NCBI GenBank assembly: GCA_024235215.1
Contig: JACKMU010000002.1
Span: 310,001-374,000, forward strand
Source: Chromatiaceae bacterium
GTDB taxonomy: Bacteria > Pseudomonadota > Gammaproteobacteria > Chromatiales > Chromatiaceae
Reading direction: 5' to 3'
DNA length: 64,000 nucleotides
Part shown: positions 44,384 through 52,903 of the stretch, in pieces
How the letters are laid out: each line of letters starts with the position of its first letter
Numbering within the stretch: the first letter of the stretch is position 1
The notes under the pieces: generated by a model
Told to the model about the DNA's origin: nothing
Database searches by the model: none
Seen by the model: the letters and a program-made list of their open reading frames with translations, nothing else
Position numbers and translations under genes: made by a program

Positions 44384-45097
44384 ATGTACGAGCAGCATAG
44401 CAATGTCGACAAAGCTGAGATAGCCAAATTCGAAGAGCTGGCCGCGCGCTGGTGGGATCCACTCAGCGAGTTTAAACCACTACACGATATCAATCCCCTG
44501 CGCCTGGACTATATCCACCGAATGACCAATCTGAACGACAAGCAGGTGCTGGATGTCGGCTGCGGTGGGGGCATTCTGACCGAGAGCATGGCGCGACTTG
44601 GCGCTCGGGTCACTGGTATCGATATGGGAGAGGCGCCGCTGGAGGTGGCTCGGCTGCATCTGCTGGAGTCGGGTTTACAGGTCGACTATCGTAAAATTCC
44701 GGTGGAGCAGCTGGCGGCAGAGCAACCGGAAACATTTGACGTGGTGACCTGCATGGAGATGTTGGAGCATGTGCCTGATCCAGCATCCGTGGTCGACGCC
44801 TGTGCCAGATTGACCCGGCCGGGGGGCTATCTGTTCTTCTCTACCATCAACCGTAATCCCAAGGCATATCTGTTAGCCATCATCGGAGCAGAATATCTGC
44901 TCGGTCTGCTGCCCAGAGGCACCCACGATTACGCCAGGTTTATCCGCCCCTCTGAACTGGACAACTGGGTGCGCGCTGCGGGACTTCAACCCAACGACAT
45001 GACCGGTATGCTTTACAATCCGCTGTTTCAGCGCTACCAGCTGGTCAGGGGTGATGTTGACGTCAACTACCTGTTGAGCTGTATCAAAGAGGAATGA
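44384..45097 (+). CDS. ubiG: Ubiquinone biosynthesis O-methyltransferase
   Basis: SAM-dependent enzyme of 237 residues that performs both O-methylations in ubiquinone synthesis. Motifs: SAM-binding VLDVGCGGGILTESMARLG near residues 52-70, post I GIDMGEAPLEVA, the family start VDKAEIAKFEELAARWWDP, and INRNPKAYLLAIIGAEYLL. It starts a probable operon with gph (four bases downstream) and the squalene-synthase-like gene. Confidence 0.96.
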   Translation: MYEQHSNVDKAEIAKFEELAARWWDPLSEFKPLHDINPLRLDYIHRMTNLNDKQVLDVGCGGGILTESMARLGARVTGIDMGEAPLEVARLHLLESGLQVDYRKIPVEQLAAEQPETFDVVTCMEMLEHVPDPASVVDACARLTRPGGYLFFSTINRNPKAYLLAIIGAEYLLGLLPRGTHDYARFIRPSELDNWVRAAGLQPNDMTGMLYNPLFQRYQLVRGDVDVNYLLSCIKEE

Positions 45098-45101
45098 TGC
45101 C

Positions 45102-45785
45102 ATGCCCCACTCCGAAGCCGGAATCCGTCTGGTACTGTTCGATCTGGACGGAACCTTTGCGGATACCGCACCGGATATGGCCTACGCACTCAATCAGACA
45201 CTGCTACGACATGGACGTGATCCGCTTACGCTGGAGACCATTCGTCCGCACGTCTCGCATGGCGGTATCGCGCTTATCCGCCTGGGATTCAATCTGGAAC
45301 CGGAGCACCCGGAGTTTCCCTCACTGCGGCAGCAGTTTCTCGACCATTACCGCGCCAATCTGACCCGCGGCACGCGCCTCTTTCCCGGTATCGAAGAGCT
45401 GATCGGACGACTCGAAGCACTTGGAATCGGCTGGGGCATAGTGACCAACAAACCCGGCTGGCTGACCAACCCGCTACTGGAACAACTGCAGATCACGCCA
45501 AGGGCGGTCTGCGTTGTCAGCGGCGATACGACCGCGAGAGCCAAACCCCATCCGGAGCCCATTTTCCACGCTTGTACTCTGGCAGGAACCAACCCGGAAA
45601 ACACCCTCTACGTAGGTGATGCAGAGCGCGACATCATCGCCGGGAAGTGCGCCGGCACCCGCACACTGACCGCACTGTTCGGGTACATCGGTGAGGATGA
45701 TAAACCGGAGCGATGGCAGGCGGACGGTAGTATCTCACACCCGCTGGAGCTTCTCGATTGGCTGGAACACCGCGTCGATGGCTGA
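45102..45785 (+). CDS. gph: Phosphoglycolate phosphatase (HAD family)
   Basis: HAD phosphatase of 227 residues. The nucleophile motif DLDGT is at 14-18, the motif II threonine in IVTNKPGWL, motif III lysine in ARAKPHPEPI, and motif IV VGDAERDIIAGK. Gph removes 2-phosphoglycolate formed by oxygenation or DNA repair. It lies four bases after ubiG, the common order in gammaproteobacteria. It may alternatively be an MupP-type enzyme acting on MurNAc 6-phosphate, as described for the ubiG-neighbour in Pseudomonas, so specificity is open. Confidence 0.9.
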   Translation: MPHSEAGIRLVLFDLDGTFADTAPDMAYALNQTLLRHGRDPLTLETIRPHVSHGGIALIRLGFNLEPEHPEFPSLRQQFLDHYRANLTRGTRLFPGIEELIGRLEALGIGWGIVTNKPGWLTNPLLEQLQITPRAVCVVSGDTTARAKPHPEPIFHACTLAGTNPENTLYVGDAERDIIAGKCAGTRTLTALFGYIGEDDKPERWQADGSISHPLELLDWLEHRVDG

Positions 45786-46608
45786 GCTGTATCCGTTTCC
45801 AGATGAGTTTTCACCGGTTGGTTCGAGTGTCTTCTATTCCATCCGCTTTGCCCCGCCGGAGCAGCATTCGGCGCTGAGTCTGGCCAACGCCTTCTATCTC
45901 ACACTGCGCAATATCCCACTGACCTGCAGCGATCCTGCAGTGGCCGGAGAAAAACTCAACTGGTGGCGTCAGGAGATAGCACGAAGCGAAAAATTCCAGG
46001 CGCAGCACCCGCTGGCCAAAGCCATGAGCGAACTTCACCAGCAGTTAGCCATCCCGCAACACTTTTTTGAACCGTTATGCGCAGCAACTGCCCAGGAGAT
46101 CGGCTCAGTCACGCTGCAGAGCGATGATGACCTGGAGAGCCACTGTCGTGCGACAGGTGCGCTGTTAGCCGACCTGTACGCTCTGATTGGCGGGGCCGAT
46201 GCTGTACAGAGAGAGTCCGCGCAAGAACTGGGCTGTTATATCCGCCATGTAGAGATCATCCGTGATCTGGGTGCGGATTTGCGTCTTAATCGCTGCTTCC
46301 TTCCGGCCAATCGGCTGCGTCGACACGGAACTTCAGCTGCTGAACTGCTGCATTGCAAAGATGAGACACAATTGAACCGTGTGCTCTCCGAACTCTTCAG
46401 AGAGCTGCAGCAGCGCTATCTGAAAGCGCGCTCCGAAATTCCGAAGCGCAGCACACTGGGCCCGGTACTGAGCCTAGCGGCGATGGCGGAAACCCTGCTG
46501 CGACGCTTGGACAGTGAGGGTTACCAACGACTGCTCCGGCAACGGACCAATCTGACGCCACTGCAAAAATTGTGGATCTCCTGGCGATTGCAGAGGAGGC
46601 AACGTTGA
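45778..46608 (+). CDS. Squalene/phytoene synthase-like protein
   Basis: Protein of 276 residues of the squalene/phytoene synthase superfamily. Family features are KLNWWRQEIARSE and HVEIIRDLGADLRLNRCFLP, the latter with the second DxxxD. The first aspartate-rich motif that binds diphosphate in active synthases is replaced by sequence around LTCSDPAVAGEKLNWW. This resembles the mitochondrial assembly factor NDUFAF6, which is thought to be non-catalytic, so a role in terpenoid synthesis should not be assumed. ATG at 45778 overlaps the end of gph by eight bases (ATGGCTGA), indicating translational coupling; the in-frame upstream extension lies entirely in gph. Confidence 0.82.
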   Translation: MAELYPFPDEFSPVGSSVFYSIRFAPPEQHSALSLANAFYLTLRNIPLTCSDPAVAGEKLNWWRQEIARSEKFQAQHPLAKAMSELHQQLAIPQHFFEPLCAATAQEIGSVTLQSDDDLESHCRATGALLADLYALIGGADAVQRESAQELGCYIRHVEIIRDLGADLRLNRCFLPANRLRRHGTSAAELLHCKDETQLNRVLSELFRELQQRYLKARSEIPKRSTLGPVLSLAAMAETLLRRLDSEGYQRLLRQRTNLTPLQKLWISWRLQRRQR

Positions 46609-46687
46609 TTCCAGCCACTCGTCATCAGCGCAAGATCCAAGTGAACTTACCCTGCAGCACTATGAAACAAAACCACACTGTGCAATG

Positions 46688-46693
46688 TATAAT
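46688..46693 (+). promoter_or_regulatory. Possible -10 element for yciK
   Basis: TATAAT at 46688-46693, 42 bases before the start. A good -35 sequence at the standard spacing is not evident. Confidence 0.35.
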
Positions 46694-46735
46694 CGATCGA
46701 TAATTCAACACCACAACTGAAATTCAGATTACAAG

Positions 46736-47512
46736 ATGCAAGATTACGCTCCTCCAACAGATCTGCTCTCCGGGCGTACGATCCTGGTTACCGGTGCCGG
46801 AGAAGGTATCGGCCAGGCTGTATCCCAGCGGTTGGCGGCACATGGTGCCACCGTGATACTGCTGGGCCGGACGCTCTCCAAACTGGAGAGCGTCTATGAC
46901 CAGATCGAGTCTGCTGGCGGAGCACAACCGGCAATCATTCCACTCAATCTGGAAGTTGCCACAGAACGTGACTACCTGGAACTGGCGGAAAAACTGGAAG
47001 CCGAGTTTGAGTCACTCGAAGGGTTGCTGCACAACGCCGCTCAGCTACGCCTGTTGAGCAGGATCGACGACTATGATCTGCAGACCTGGTTTCGTGTGAT
47101 GCAGAGCAATCTCCACGGCCCGTTTATGCTGACCCAAGCCTGCCTTCCACTGCTGCGCAGGGCACAAGAGGCTTCCATGGTCTTCACTTCCGATCACTTG
47201 GGCCGCCGGGCGAAAGCATACTGGGGAGCTTATGCGGTATCCAAATTCGGTCTGGAGGGGTTGATGCAGGTAATGGCTGAAGAGCTGAGCGAGAGCAATA
47301 TCCGGGTTAACAGCTTCGCACCCGGCCCCACAAGGACCAGATTGCGCGCTACCGCCTACCCGGGTGAAGATCCGCAAACACTGCAATCACCGGAGCAGCT
47401 GACCCCCTTCTACCTCTGGTTGCTGGGGCCGGACAGCTCGGGCATCAATGGCATGACTCTGGATGAGTCATCGGAAGTTTTTCAGCACGTTGGCAGGAAG
47501 GAGCAGCATTGA
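46736..47512 (+). CDS. yciK: YciK-like short-chain dehydrogenase
   Basis: SDR-family oxidoreductase of 258 residues. The NADP-binding motif TGAGEGIGQAVSQRLAAHG and the dinucleotide loop LLGRTLSKLES are near the N-terminus; the catalytic serine is in MVFTSDHLG and Tyr-x3-Lys in YWGAYAVSKFGLEG. YciK follows ubiG and gph in many gammaproteobacteria. The substrate is unknown. Here it is 127 bases after the squalene-synthase-like gene. Confidence 0.93.
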   Translation: MQDYAPPTDLLSGRTILVTGAGEGIGQAVSQRLAAHGATVILLGRTLSKLESVYDQIESAGGAQPAIIPLNLEVATERDYLELAEKLEAEFESLEGLLHNAAQLRLLSRIDDYDLQTWFRVMQSNLHGPFMLTQACLPLLRRAQEASMVFTSDHLGRRAKAYWGAYAVSKFGLEGLMQVMAEELSESNIRVNSFAPGPTRTRLRATAYPGEDPQTLQSPEQLTPFYLWLLGPDSSGINGMTLDESSEVFQHVGRKEQH

Positions 47513-47720
47513 CAGGATAGCTCGGGCTGATGCTCTATTAACTGCAGGAGCGGCAAGGTTTTGGCTGAAAGCAGCAAAGTTCTGCCGGTAATTTCCGCCG
47601 CTTTTTCGTCACCTGGCAGGTCATCATCGCTAGCCAGTTGATTTAAAATAGAATAGAGTGTTTGGCATGATAATCGCATACAGTTCGAGTGAATACCAAT
47701 CAACTGGATGCCATGAAGTT

Positions 47721-48635
47721 ATGAACAGACTGATTCAAAGTATTGCAGCGAAGAACAAAAAAATGTCAATGCACCCCTCGCGCCCCCGAATCAATCCTGA
47801 ATCTCAACAGCGTTTCGCCTCCAAAGTCCTGGCACTCACCGGCGTACTGCAAACCACGCTCGAAAGCACAGAATTGATCGCTCTCTTTTCCAATGAGCTT
47901 GCAGGCTTCGTCAGAATCGAAGGCGTCGCTTATCATTTTCCAGAACTGCAGATAGAGATAGCGGTTGGCGCGCAATCCAGTCACTCCTGCCGCTACCAGT
48001 TACTGGTATCGGGTGAGTCATTGGGTGAAATCAAGTTTTTTCGAATTTTTCCATTCGATGAGCAGGAACTGGAGACAATCGAGAACCTGCTGTCCGGCCT
48101 GCTCTACCCGCTGCGCAATGCACTGCTCTACCATCGTGCCATTCTGACGGCTCGGATAGATCCGCTGACCGGCATTAAAAATCGCAGCACCCTGGATGAG
48201 GCGGTCCAACGTGAAATCAAACTGGCCCGACGGCAGCAGAGCCCGCTCTCCATCTTACTTCTGGATATAGATCATTTTAAAAGTGTCAACGACATTCACG
48301 GTCACCTGTTCGGAGATCAAGCGCTGCGCGCAGTCGCTCAATGCGTTCAGAAAACCATCCGCGACAGTGACTTGCTGTTCCGTTACGGCGGCGAGGAGTT
48401 CATGCTCCTGCTCTCAGGTACCGACGTGAACGGGAGCGCGCTGCTAGCTGAGCGGATCCGTCAAGAGGTGGAGCGTATGAACCCCTTGGTCGGAAAACAG
48501 ATCAATCTGACGATCAGCCTGGGAGTGACCAATCTGCAACCGGAGCCGGATAATATGGAGTCGTTCCTGGAACGTGCCGATATGGCGCTCTACCGGGCAA
48601 AGCAGAACGGGAGGAACAGGGTGGAACTCGCCTGA
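47721..48635 (+). CDS. Diguanylate cyclase with GGEEF domain
   Basis: Protein that makes cyclic di-GMP. With the chosen start it has 304 residues: an N-terminal sensory region without membrane helices (about 1-140, likely a PAS- or GAF-like fold) and a C-terminal GGDEF domain. The active site is GGEEF (223-227) and the inhibitory RxxD site (RDSD, 214-217) lies five residues upstream, so product inhibition is expected. The start is uncertain: ATG codons at 47658, 47667 and 47763 are in frame, and none has a convincing ribosome binding site. The PilZ proteins near 5.7 kb are possible readers of its product. Confidence 0.9.
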   Translation: MNRLIQSIAAKNKKMSMHPSRPRINPESQQRFASKVLALTGVLQTTLESTELIALFSNELAGFVRIEGVAYHFPELQIEIAVGAQSSHSCRYQLLVSGESLGEIKFFRIFPFDEQELETIENLLSGLLYPLRNALLYHRAILTARIDPLTGIKNRSTLDEAVQREIKLARRQQSPLSILLLDIDHFKSVNDIHGHLFGDQALRAVAQCVQKTIRDSDLLFRYGGEEFMLLLSGTDVNGSALLAERIRQEVERMNPLVGKQINLTISLGVTNLQPEPDNMESFLERADMALYRAKQNGRNRVELA

Positions 48636-48640
48636 ACTTC

Positions 48641-49186
48641 GTGACCCGGCTGGTACTCTTCTGTAAACCCTACGGCGTGCTCTGCCAGTTCAGGGACAGT
48701 GATGGCAGAGCCACGCTAGCGGACTACCTGGCGATCGACAGCGTCTATCCAGCCGGACGATTGGACCGCGACAGTGAGGGCTTGCTGCTGTTGACCGACG
48801 ACGGAAAACTGCAACAACTGCTGACCAGTCCCCACTTCAAGCAGTGGAAAAGTTATTGGGTTCAGGTGGAGAGACGACCCGAGGATGCGCAGTTGCAGCG
48901 CCTGCGTAATGGAATCGAACTGAATGATGGTCCCACGCTGCCAGCCAAGGTGAGGCTCATCGAAGAGCCTCCGCTGTGGCCACGCTCACCGCCAGTGCGT
49001 TACCGGGCAAGCATCCCCACACAGTGGTTGGAGATCAGCATCAGAGAAGGGAGAAACAGACAGATCCGCCGTATGACAGCCGCCATCGGTCATCCAACGC
49101 TGCGCCTGGTACGGCATCGCATCGCCAACTGGCGGTTGGGGCAGCTGAAACCGGGCGAGTGGCAACTGGCCAAACGCTCCGGATAA
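48641..49186 (+). CDS. rluE: 23S rRNA pseudouridine(2457) synthase
   Basis: Enzyme of 181 residues of the RsuA/RluB/E/F family that isomerises uridine in 23S rRNA. The catalytic aspartate is in AGRLDRDSEGLLLLTDDG, and the family's GRNRQIRRMTAAIGHPTLRLVR is present. No S4 domain precedes the catalytic domain, as in RluE. It starts with GTG five bases after the diguanylate cyclase ends, without a good ribosome binding site of its own, which suggests coupling. Confidence 0.93.
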   Translation: MTRLVLFCKPYGVLCQFRDSDGRATLADYLAIDSVYPAGRLDRDSEGLLLLTDDGKLQQLLTSPHFKQWKSYWVQVERRPEDAQLQRLRNGIELNDGPTLPAKVRLIEEPPLWPRSPPVRYRASIPTQWLEISIREGRNRQIRRMTAAIGHPTLRLVRHRIANWRLGQLKPGEWQLAKRSG

Positions 49187-49318
49187 CTCCACCCTGCGTC
49201 CACCGCACTATCTATTTCGGATAAGATACTCTCCACCCTTGGTATTTTTCCAGCATGACGCCTCCAGCCCACGGGCAGCATGAAGCGGAGGTCAATACCA
49301 CCTATAGCAGAAAGAAAT

Positions 49319-50410
49319 ATGCGCAACGCTGAAAAAATCATCGTCGGACTCTCGGGAGGAGTCGACTCCGCCGTCTCTGCATTGTTACTGCAGCGACAGG
49401 GAATCGAAGTCGAAGGGCTCTTCATGAAAAACTGGGAGGAAGATGACAGCGAGGGATATTGCGCAGCCAGTGAAGATCTGGCGGATGCCCAGGCGGTGGC
49501 AGAAAAGCTTGAAATACCTCTGCATACCGTGAACTTCGCCACCGAGTACTGGGACAAGGTGTTCGAATATTTTCTCGCGGAGTATCGTGTCGGCAGAACC
49601 CCGAATCCAGATGTATTGTGTAATCGTGAAATCAAATTCAAAGCCTTTCTGGATCATGCGCTGAGCCTTGGTGCAGCTGGCATTGCCACAGGTCATTATG
49701 CGCGTATCCTGGTCAACAGCGAAGGCGTCCAACTCTACCGGGCACTGGATGAGAACAAGGATCAGACCTACTTCCTCTATATGCTGGATCAGCGTCAGCT
49801 CACTCCCAGCCGCTTTCCACTCGGAGATATCGCGAAGGGTCGCGTACGGCAACTGGCGCGACAGGCGGGCCTCCGGATTCACGACAAGAAGGACAGTACC
49901 GGAATCTGTTTCATAGGAGAGCGCCGTTTTCAAAGCTTTCTCAGCCGCTATCTGCCTGCCAATCCCGGTCGCATGGAGACACCCGAGGGAAGGTACCTGG
50001 GCGACCACCAGGGTTTGATGTATTACACGCTGGGGCAACGCAAGGGACTGGGCATTGGCGGTAGACGCGGTGCAGACGACGCGCCCTGGTTCGTCGTCGA
50101 CAAAGATTTGACAAAGAACATACTGGTGGTCGCACAGGGACACAATCACCCTTTACTGCTGAAACGGACATTGGTAGCGAACCAGCTGCACTGGGTCTCT
50201 GGTGAACCACCCCAGACCATTCCACTCAAATGTCAGGCACGCATCAGGCACCGCCAGCCCCTGCAGATCTGTTCGATTACAAGGTTGGAGCTGGAGAGCT
50301 GCCTGGTTCGATTCGAACATGCACAGCGTGCCGTCACCCCAGGACAATCGGTGGTCTTTTACCTGGATGACAGATGCCTTGGTGGTGGTATTATCGAACG
50401 GGCAACCTAG
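49319..50410 (+). CDS. mnmA: tRNA 2-thiouridine(34) synthase
   Basis: Enzyme of 363 residues that adds sulfur to the wobble uridine of Lys, Glu and Gln tRNAs. PP-loop: GLSGGVDSAVSALLL at the N-terminus; catalytic cysteines in NPDVLCNREIKF and DSTGICFIGERRF; substrate region EGLFMKNWEEDD. The TAG stop codon lies within the CTAG that begins foldback copy 3. The neighbour downstream is hflD, as in E. coli. An in-frame extension to 49280 is less likely. Confidence 0.97.
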   Translation: MRNAEKIIVGLSGGVDSAVSALLLQRQGIEVEGLFMKNWEEDDSEGYCAASEDLADAQAVAEKLEIPLHTVNFATEYWDKVFEYFLAEYRVGRTPNPDVLCNREIKFKAFLDHALSLGAAGIATGHYARILVNSEGVQLYRALDENKDQTYFLYMLDQRQLTPSRFPLGDIAKGRVRQLARQAGLRIHDKKDSTGICFIGERRFQSFLSRYLPANPGRMETPEGRYLGDHQGLMYYTLGQRKGLGIGGRRGADDAPWFVVDKDLTKNILVVAQGHNHPLLLKRTLVANQLHWVSGEPPQTIPLKCQARIRHRQPLQICSITRLELESCLVRFEHAQRAVTPGQSVVFYLDDRCLGGGIIERAT

Positions 50411-50552
50411 GAGCTTGGCGGATTATGGGGGATCATGGCGAAGGAGTGGGAGGGCGAGACACATAGTGGGACTAAGTAAGGAAAATCGAGGAAGATTTGA
50501 ACCGTTCTCCTATTTCCGCAGTGGAAACATCCATCGTCTGACGGGATCCTAG
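50407..50552. mobile_element. Foldback/MITE-like repeat, copy 3
   Basis: A 146-base element bounded by CTAG at both ends, with imperfect terminal inverted repeats (CTAGGAGCTTGGCGGATTAT on the left; reverse complement on the right CTAGGATCCCGTCAGACGAT). It aligns with the reverse complement of copy 2 through GGGGGATCATGGCGAAGGAG and GAAAATCGAGGAAGATTTGA, but lacks about 23 bases in the middle. The TAG stop codon of mnmA is its first CTAG. It may serve as the mnmA terminator. Confidence 0.75.
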
Positions 50553-50583
50553 CTTTCACTTCAGGCCAGACAAGAGCCATCGA

Positions 50584-51222
50584 ATGAAAAACGAAAGAGA
50601 CAGGTGCATCGCCTTCGCGGGAATATTTCAAGCAGCGGAGCTCACCGCGCAGGTGGCACATCGGGGTATTGCCGATACTCAAGCGATGGAGGCGAGTATC
50701 TACAGTCTGTTTCAACTGAACTCGCCCTCTGTAGAAGCGGTGTACAACGGTCTCGCTGGAGTGACCAGTGGGCTTAAAATTGTCAGTCGGATGCTGCATG
50801 GAAGCGGTTCCAGAAATTTGGAGACCACAAAATATGTGGTTTCACTACTGCATCTGGAGAAGAAGCTGCGTTCGAACCGAAAAATGCAGCAGCACATTGC
50901 GCTCGGCATCAATACCAGTCTGGAACGACTTGCCCACTATCCAATGCTTCACCCCAACATCCTTGCCGGTACCGCAGAGATCTACAGCGACACCATCAGC
51001 AGGATAAAACCACAAATAATGGTTCAGGGCGACCCGCTCCATCTGAAGAATCCAGAAAATGTAAACAAAATACGTTCACTGCTGCTGGCGGGTATCCGCT
51101 CGGCAATGCTGTGGCATCAATGTGGTGGCAGCAAATTAAGGGTTCTGTTGAGCAGAAAGAGAGTGCTGCAGATGACTGCGACGCTATTGCAGGAGATCAG
51201 TCAACTCAGTGGACACTCATGA
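50584..51222 (+). CDS. hflD: High frequency lysogenization protein HflD homolog
   Basis: Helical protein of 212 residues matching HflD, which in E. coli binds phage lambda CII and is associated with the membrane and division-plane proteins. The N-terminal FAGIFQAAELTAQVAHRG and central YVVSLLHLEKKLRSN are typical. In many gammaproteobacteria hflD sits between mnmA and purB; here mnmA is directly upstream (with the foldback element between) but purB lies 5 kb away, after acnB. It has no identifiable enzyme motif. Confidence 0.92.
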   Translation: MKNERDRCIAFAGIFQAAELTAQVAHRGIADTQAMEASIYSLFQLNSPSVEAVYNGLAGVTSGLKIVSRMLHGSGSRNLETTKYVVSLLHLEKKLRSNRKMQQHIALGINTSLERLAHYPMLHPNILAGTAEIYSDTISRIKPQIMVQGDPLHLKNPENVNKIRSLLLAGIRSAMLWHQCGGSKLRVLLSRKRVLQMTATLLQEISQLSGHS

Positions 51223-51348
51223 CCGCAAATTTCAGTATCTGCAAGATTTCAGGAAATCATTCAGATCCCTCAACAAATATGCGATTTTGCAGGGGAAACA
51301 GAGGGGGGAGAATGAGCTTCTCCCCTTCGAAATCCCCAAAACCAAGGA

Positions 51349-51395
51349 GTCACTATTCAGCTGGCCCGTAAAATACGGGCCAGCTGAATAGTGAC
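51349..51395. repeat. Perfect 22-bp palindrome with three-base loop
   Basis: Bases 51349-51370 are the exact reverse complement of 51374-51395, with AAA between, giving a 47-base hairpin. It starts after hflD and ends four bases from the RRM gene stop, so it could be a bidirectional terminator. However, there is no U-tract on either strand, and the stem is much longer than a normal terminator. Confidence 0.85.
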
Positions 51396-51399
51396 GATC

Positions 51400-51864
51400 T
51401 TAGGAAATTGAACCTTCCAGTACAAAAGGTTGGCAACTGTTTCCCGGTTGGAACACTCCGGAAATCCGGACTGTTTTCTTACTCAGATTGAGGCGGCGCC
51501 TTCCCCCTTTGCGTCGATTGTGAATTGCAAGAAGAGGCACTTCCGAGCTTTGTCTTCGCCGGTCGCGATAACTGGAGCGGGTTTGATACTCTCTTACCAC
51601 GACAGGTGCTCCCTTCAATTTCGTACCATTCAGTTTTTTGATCGCCAGCAATGCGATATCCGGTTGCTCGAAATCGACGATAGCGTGGTACTCGGTGGAG
51701 CGGCATGTGGTGTCGGTAATTTCTATGATTTCAATCGAGTTGATGCGATTCCGGCGGCGCAGCAGGCGTTGCAGGAAGGAACAGATGGCTGACAATACAA
51801 ACTGCCGAATTTCCCTCTCGGTAGTCGAATCCGGCAGTGAACAGATAATCACACGCATTGTCAT
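51400..51864 (-). CDS. Bacterial RRM-domain protein
   Basis: Protein of 154 residues with an N-terminal RNA recognition motif (RVIICSLPDSTTEREIRQFV at about 4-23, then YHAIVDFEQPDIALLAIKKLNG at about 60-82, ending in VVVREYQTR). The RNP-1 motif is weak (YHAIVDF instead of the usual KGFGFVxF). The second half is basic and Arg-rich (DRRRQ, RRKGGRRR), suitable for RNA binding. A 22-bp palindrome lies directly after the stop. ATG at 51864 (MTMRVI) follows a short purine-rich tract; a start at 51891 is possible. Confidence 0.78.
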   Translation of the reverse strand: MTMRVIICSLPDSTTEREIRQFVLSAICSFLQRLLRRRNRINSIEIIEITDTTCRSTEYHAIVDFEQPDIALLAIKKLNGTKLKGAPVVVREYQTRSSYRDRRRQSSEVPLLAIHNRRKGGRRRLNLSKKTVRISGVFQPGNSCQPFVLEGSIS

Positions 51865-52039
51865 CCCCAGCTCTCTTTGCAAATAAACCACTCATTTACG
51901 GAATCTCAGTCCCGTTTACGGCTGGAGCAAGCAATAATCAAACCATAATTTTTTTAAATTTTCTATTCAACAGGTTATATCGATTTAAACTTTCTTGTGC
52001 CGGTGGATTTGTAAATATTGTTGACAATTATTCACAATC

Positions 52040-52903
52040 TCACATATTGAGCAAAGACTCTGCCTGACCGATCTTTTCCCGCTCCTCATCACGAAATTTC
52101 AGGCTGAAATCCGGCATCAATTCACCGAGGGAGAGCCGGCTGTAGGCGGAGGTTTGATTAATCATAGGGAGGGTTTGCTGCTGCCCACTTCCCGCAGTAC
52201 TGTGCAGCTGCGCCATGATCACCAGATCACAATAATCCGGCAAGCCTCCGGTATTTCGCATCCAATCCTCCGCTTCAAATGCGGCTACGGTAAATTCTGA
52301 TGGGAAGCGCCACTTTTCCAGAATCATACTGCTGGTACGTGCACGCAGGGTTCTTATCGCATCATCGATCACCTCGGCACGATTAACCTCCACAGGGAAC
52401 TTGTCGATATAGTTGAGCACGGCGACGACACCGATATCGTGCAGCAAACCCACCAACATCGCCTGCTCCGGATCGAATCTTTGGTCTCTTCTGGCTAAAA
52501 CATAGCAGAGCGCAGCGATCTCGGTGCTGTGTTTCCAGAGCGTCTGCATCCGCTGCTGTAACAATGGGGACTCGGTGGTGAACAACTCCCTCATGGACAG
52601 GGAGAGTACCAGCTTATGCGTCAATGCCGAGCCCAGCCGCACCACCGCAGCGGAGCAGACCTTCACCGGCATGCAGCGCCCATACATGGCGCTGTTTGCC
52701 GCCTTGATCAGCTTTGCCGTAATGGCCGGATCGGTCTGTATCACCTCTGCAATCGCATCGGCATCACTTATACCATTGTTGAGCACCCGTGCGACCCGCA
52801 TCGCCACATCCGGAAGACTCGGCAGAATCAAGCGATCGTTCTCCAGATCCTCGATAAATCTATTTGCCAGTTGGTTTTTGAAATTTGGAACAGTCGATGC
52901 CAT
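52040..52903 (-). CDS. HDOD-domain protein
   Basis: Protein of 287 residues of the HDOD family, a divergent HD superfamily lacking the hydrolase metal site in most members. Typical motifs: LPSLPDVAMRVARVLNN at the N-terminus, DPAITAKLIKAANSA and LLHDIGVVAVL. HDOD proteins regulate two-component and c-di-GMP signalling in several bacteria. There is no second domain. The gene is 377 bases downstream of acnB on the same strand. Confidence 0.9.
   Translation of the reverse strand: MASTVPNFKNQLANRFIEDLENDRLILPSLPDVAMRVARVLNNGISDADAIAEVIQTDPAITAKLIKAANSAMYGRCMPVKVCSAAVVRLGSALTHKLVLSLSMRELFTTESPLLQQRMQTLWKHSTEIAALCYVLARRDQRFDPEQAMLVGLLHDIGVVAVLNYIDKFPVEVNRAEVIDDAIRTLRARTSSMILEKWRFPSEFTVAAFEAEDWMRNTGGLPDYCDLVIMAQLHSTAGSGQQQTLPMINQTSAYSRLSLGELMPDFSLKFRDEEREKIGQAESLLNM

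Noticed and set aside
50300..50315. GGTTCGATTCGAAC resembling a tRNA T-loop
   Set aside because: Lies inside mnmA coding sequence with no cloverleaf around it; no tRNA gene was found anywhere in the window.
51209..51391. 60-codon frame beginning with GTG inside the end of hflD and running into the palindrome
   Set aside because: No ribosome binding site and its end is defined by the palindrome, so it is probably chance.
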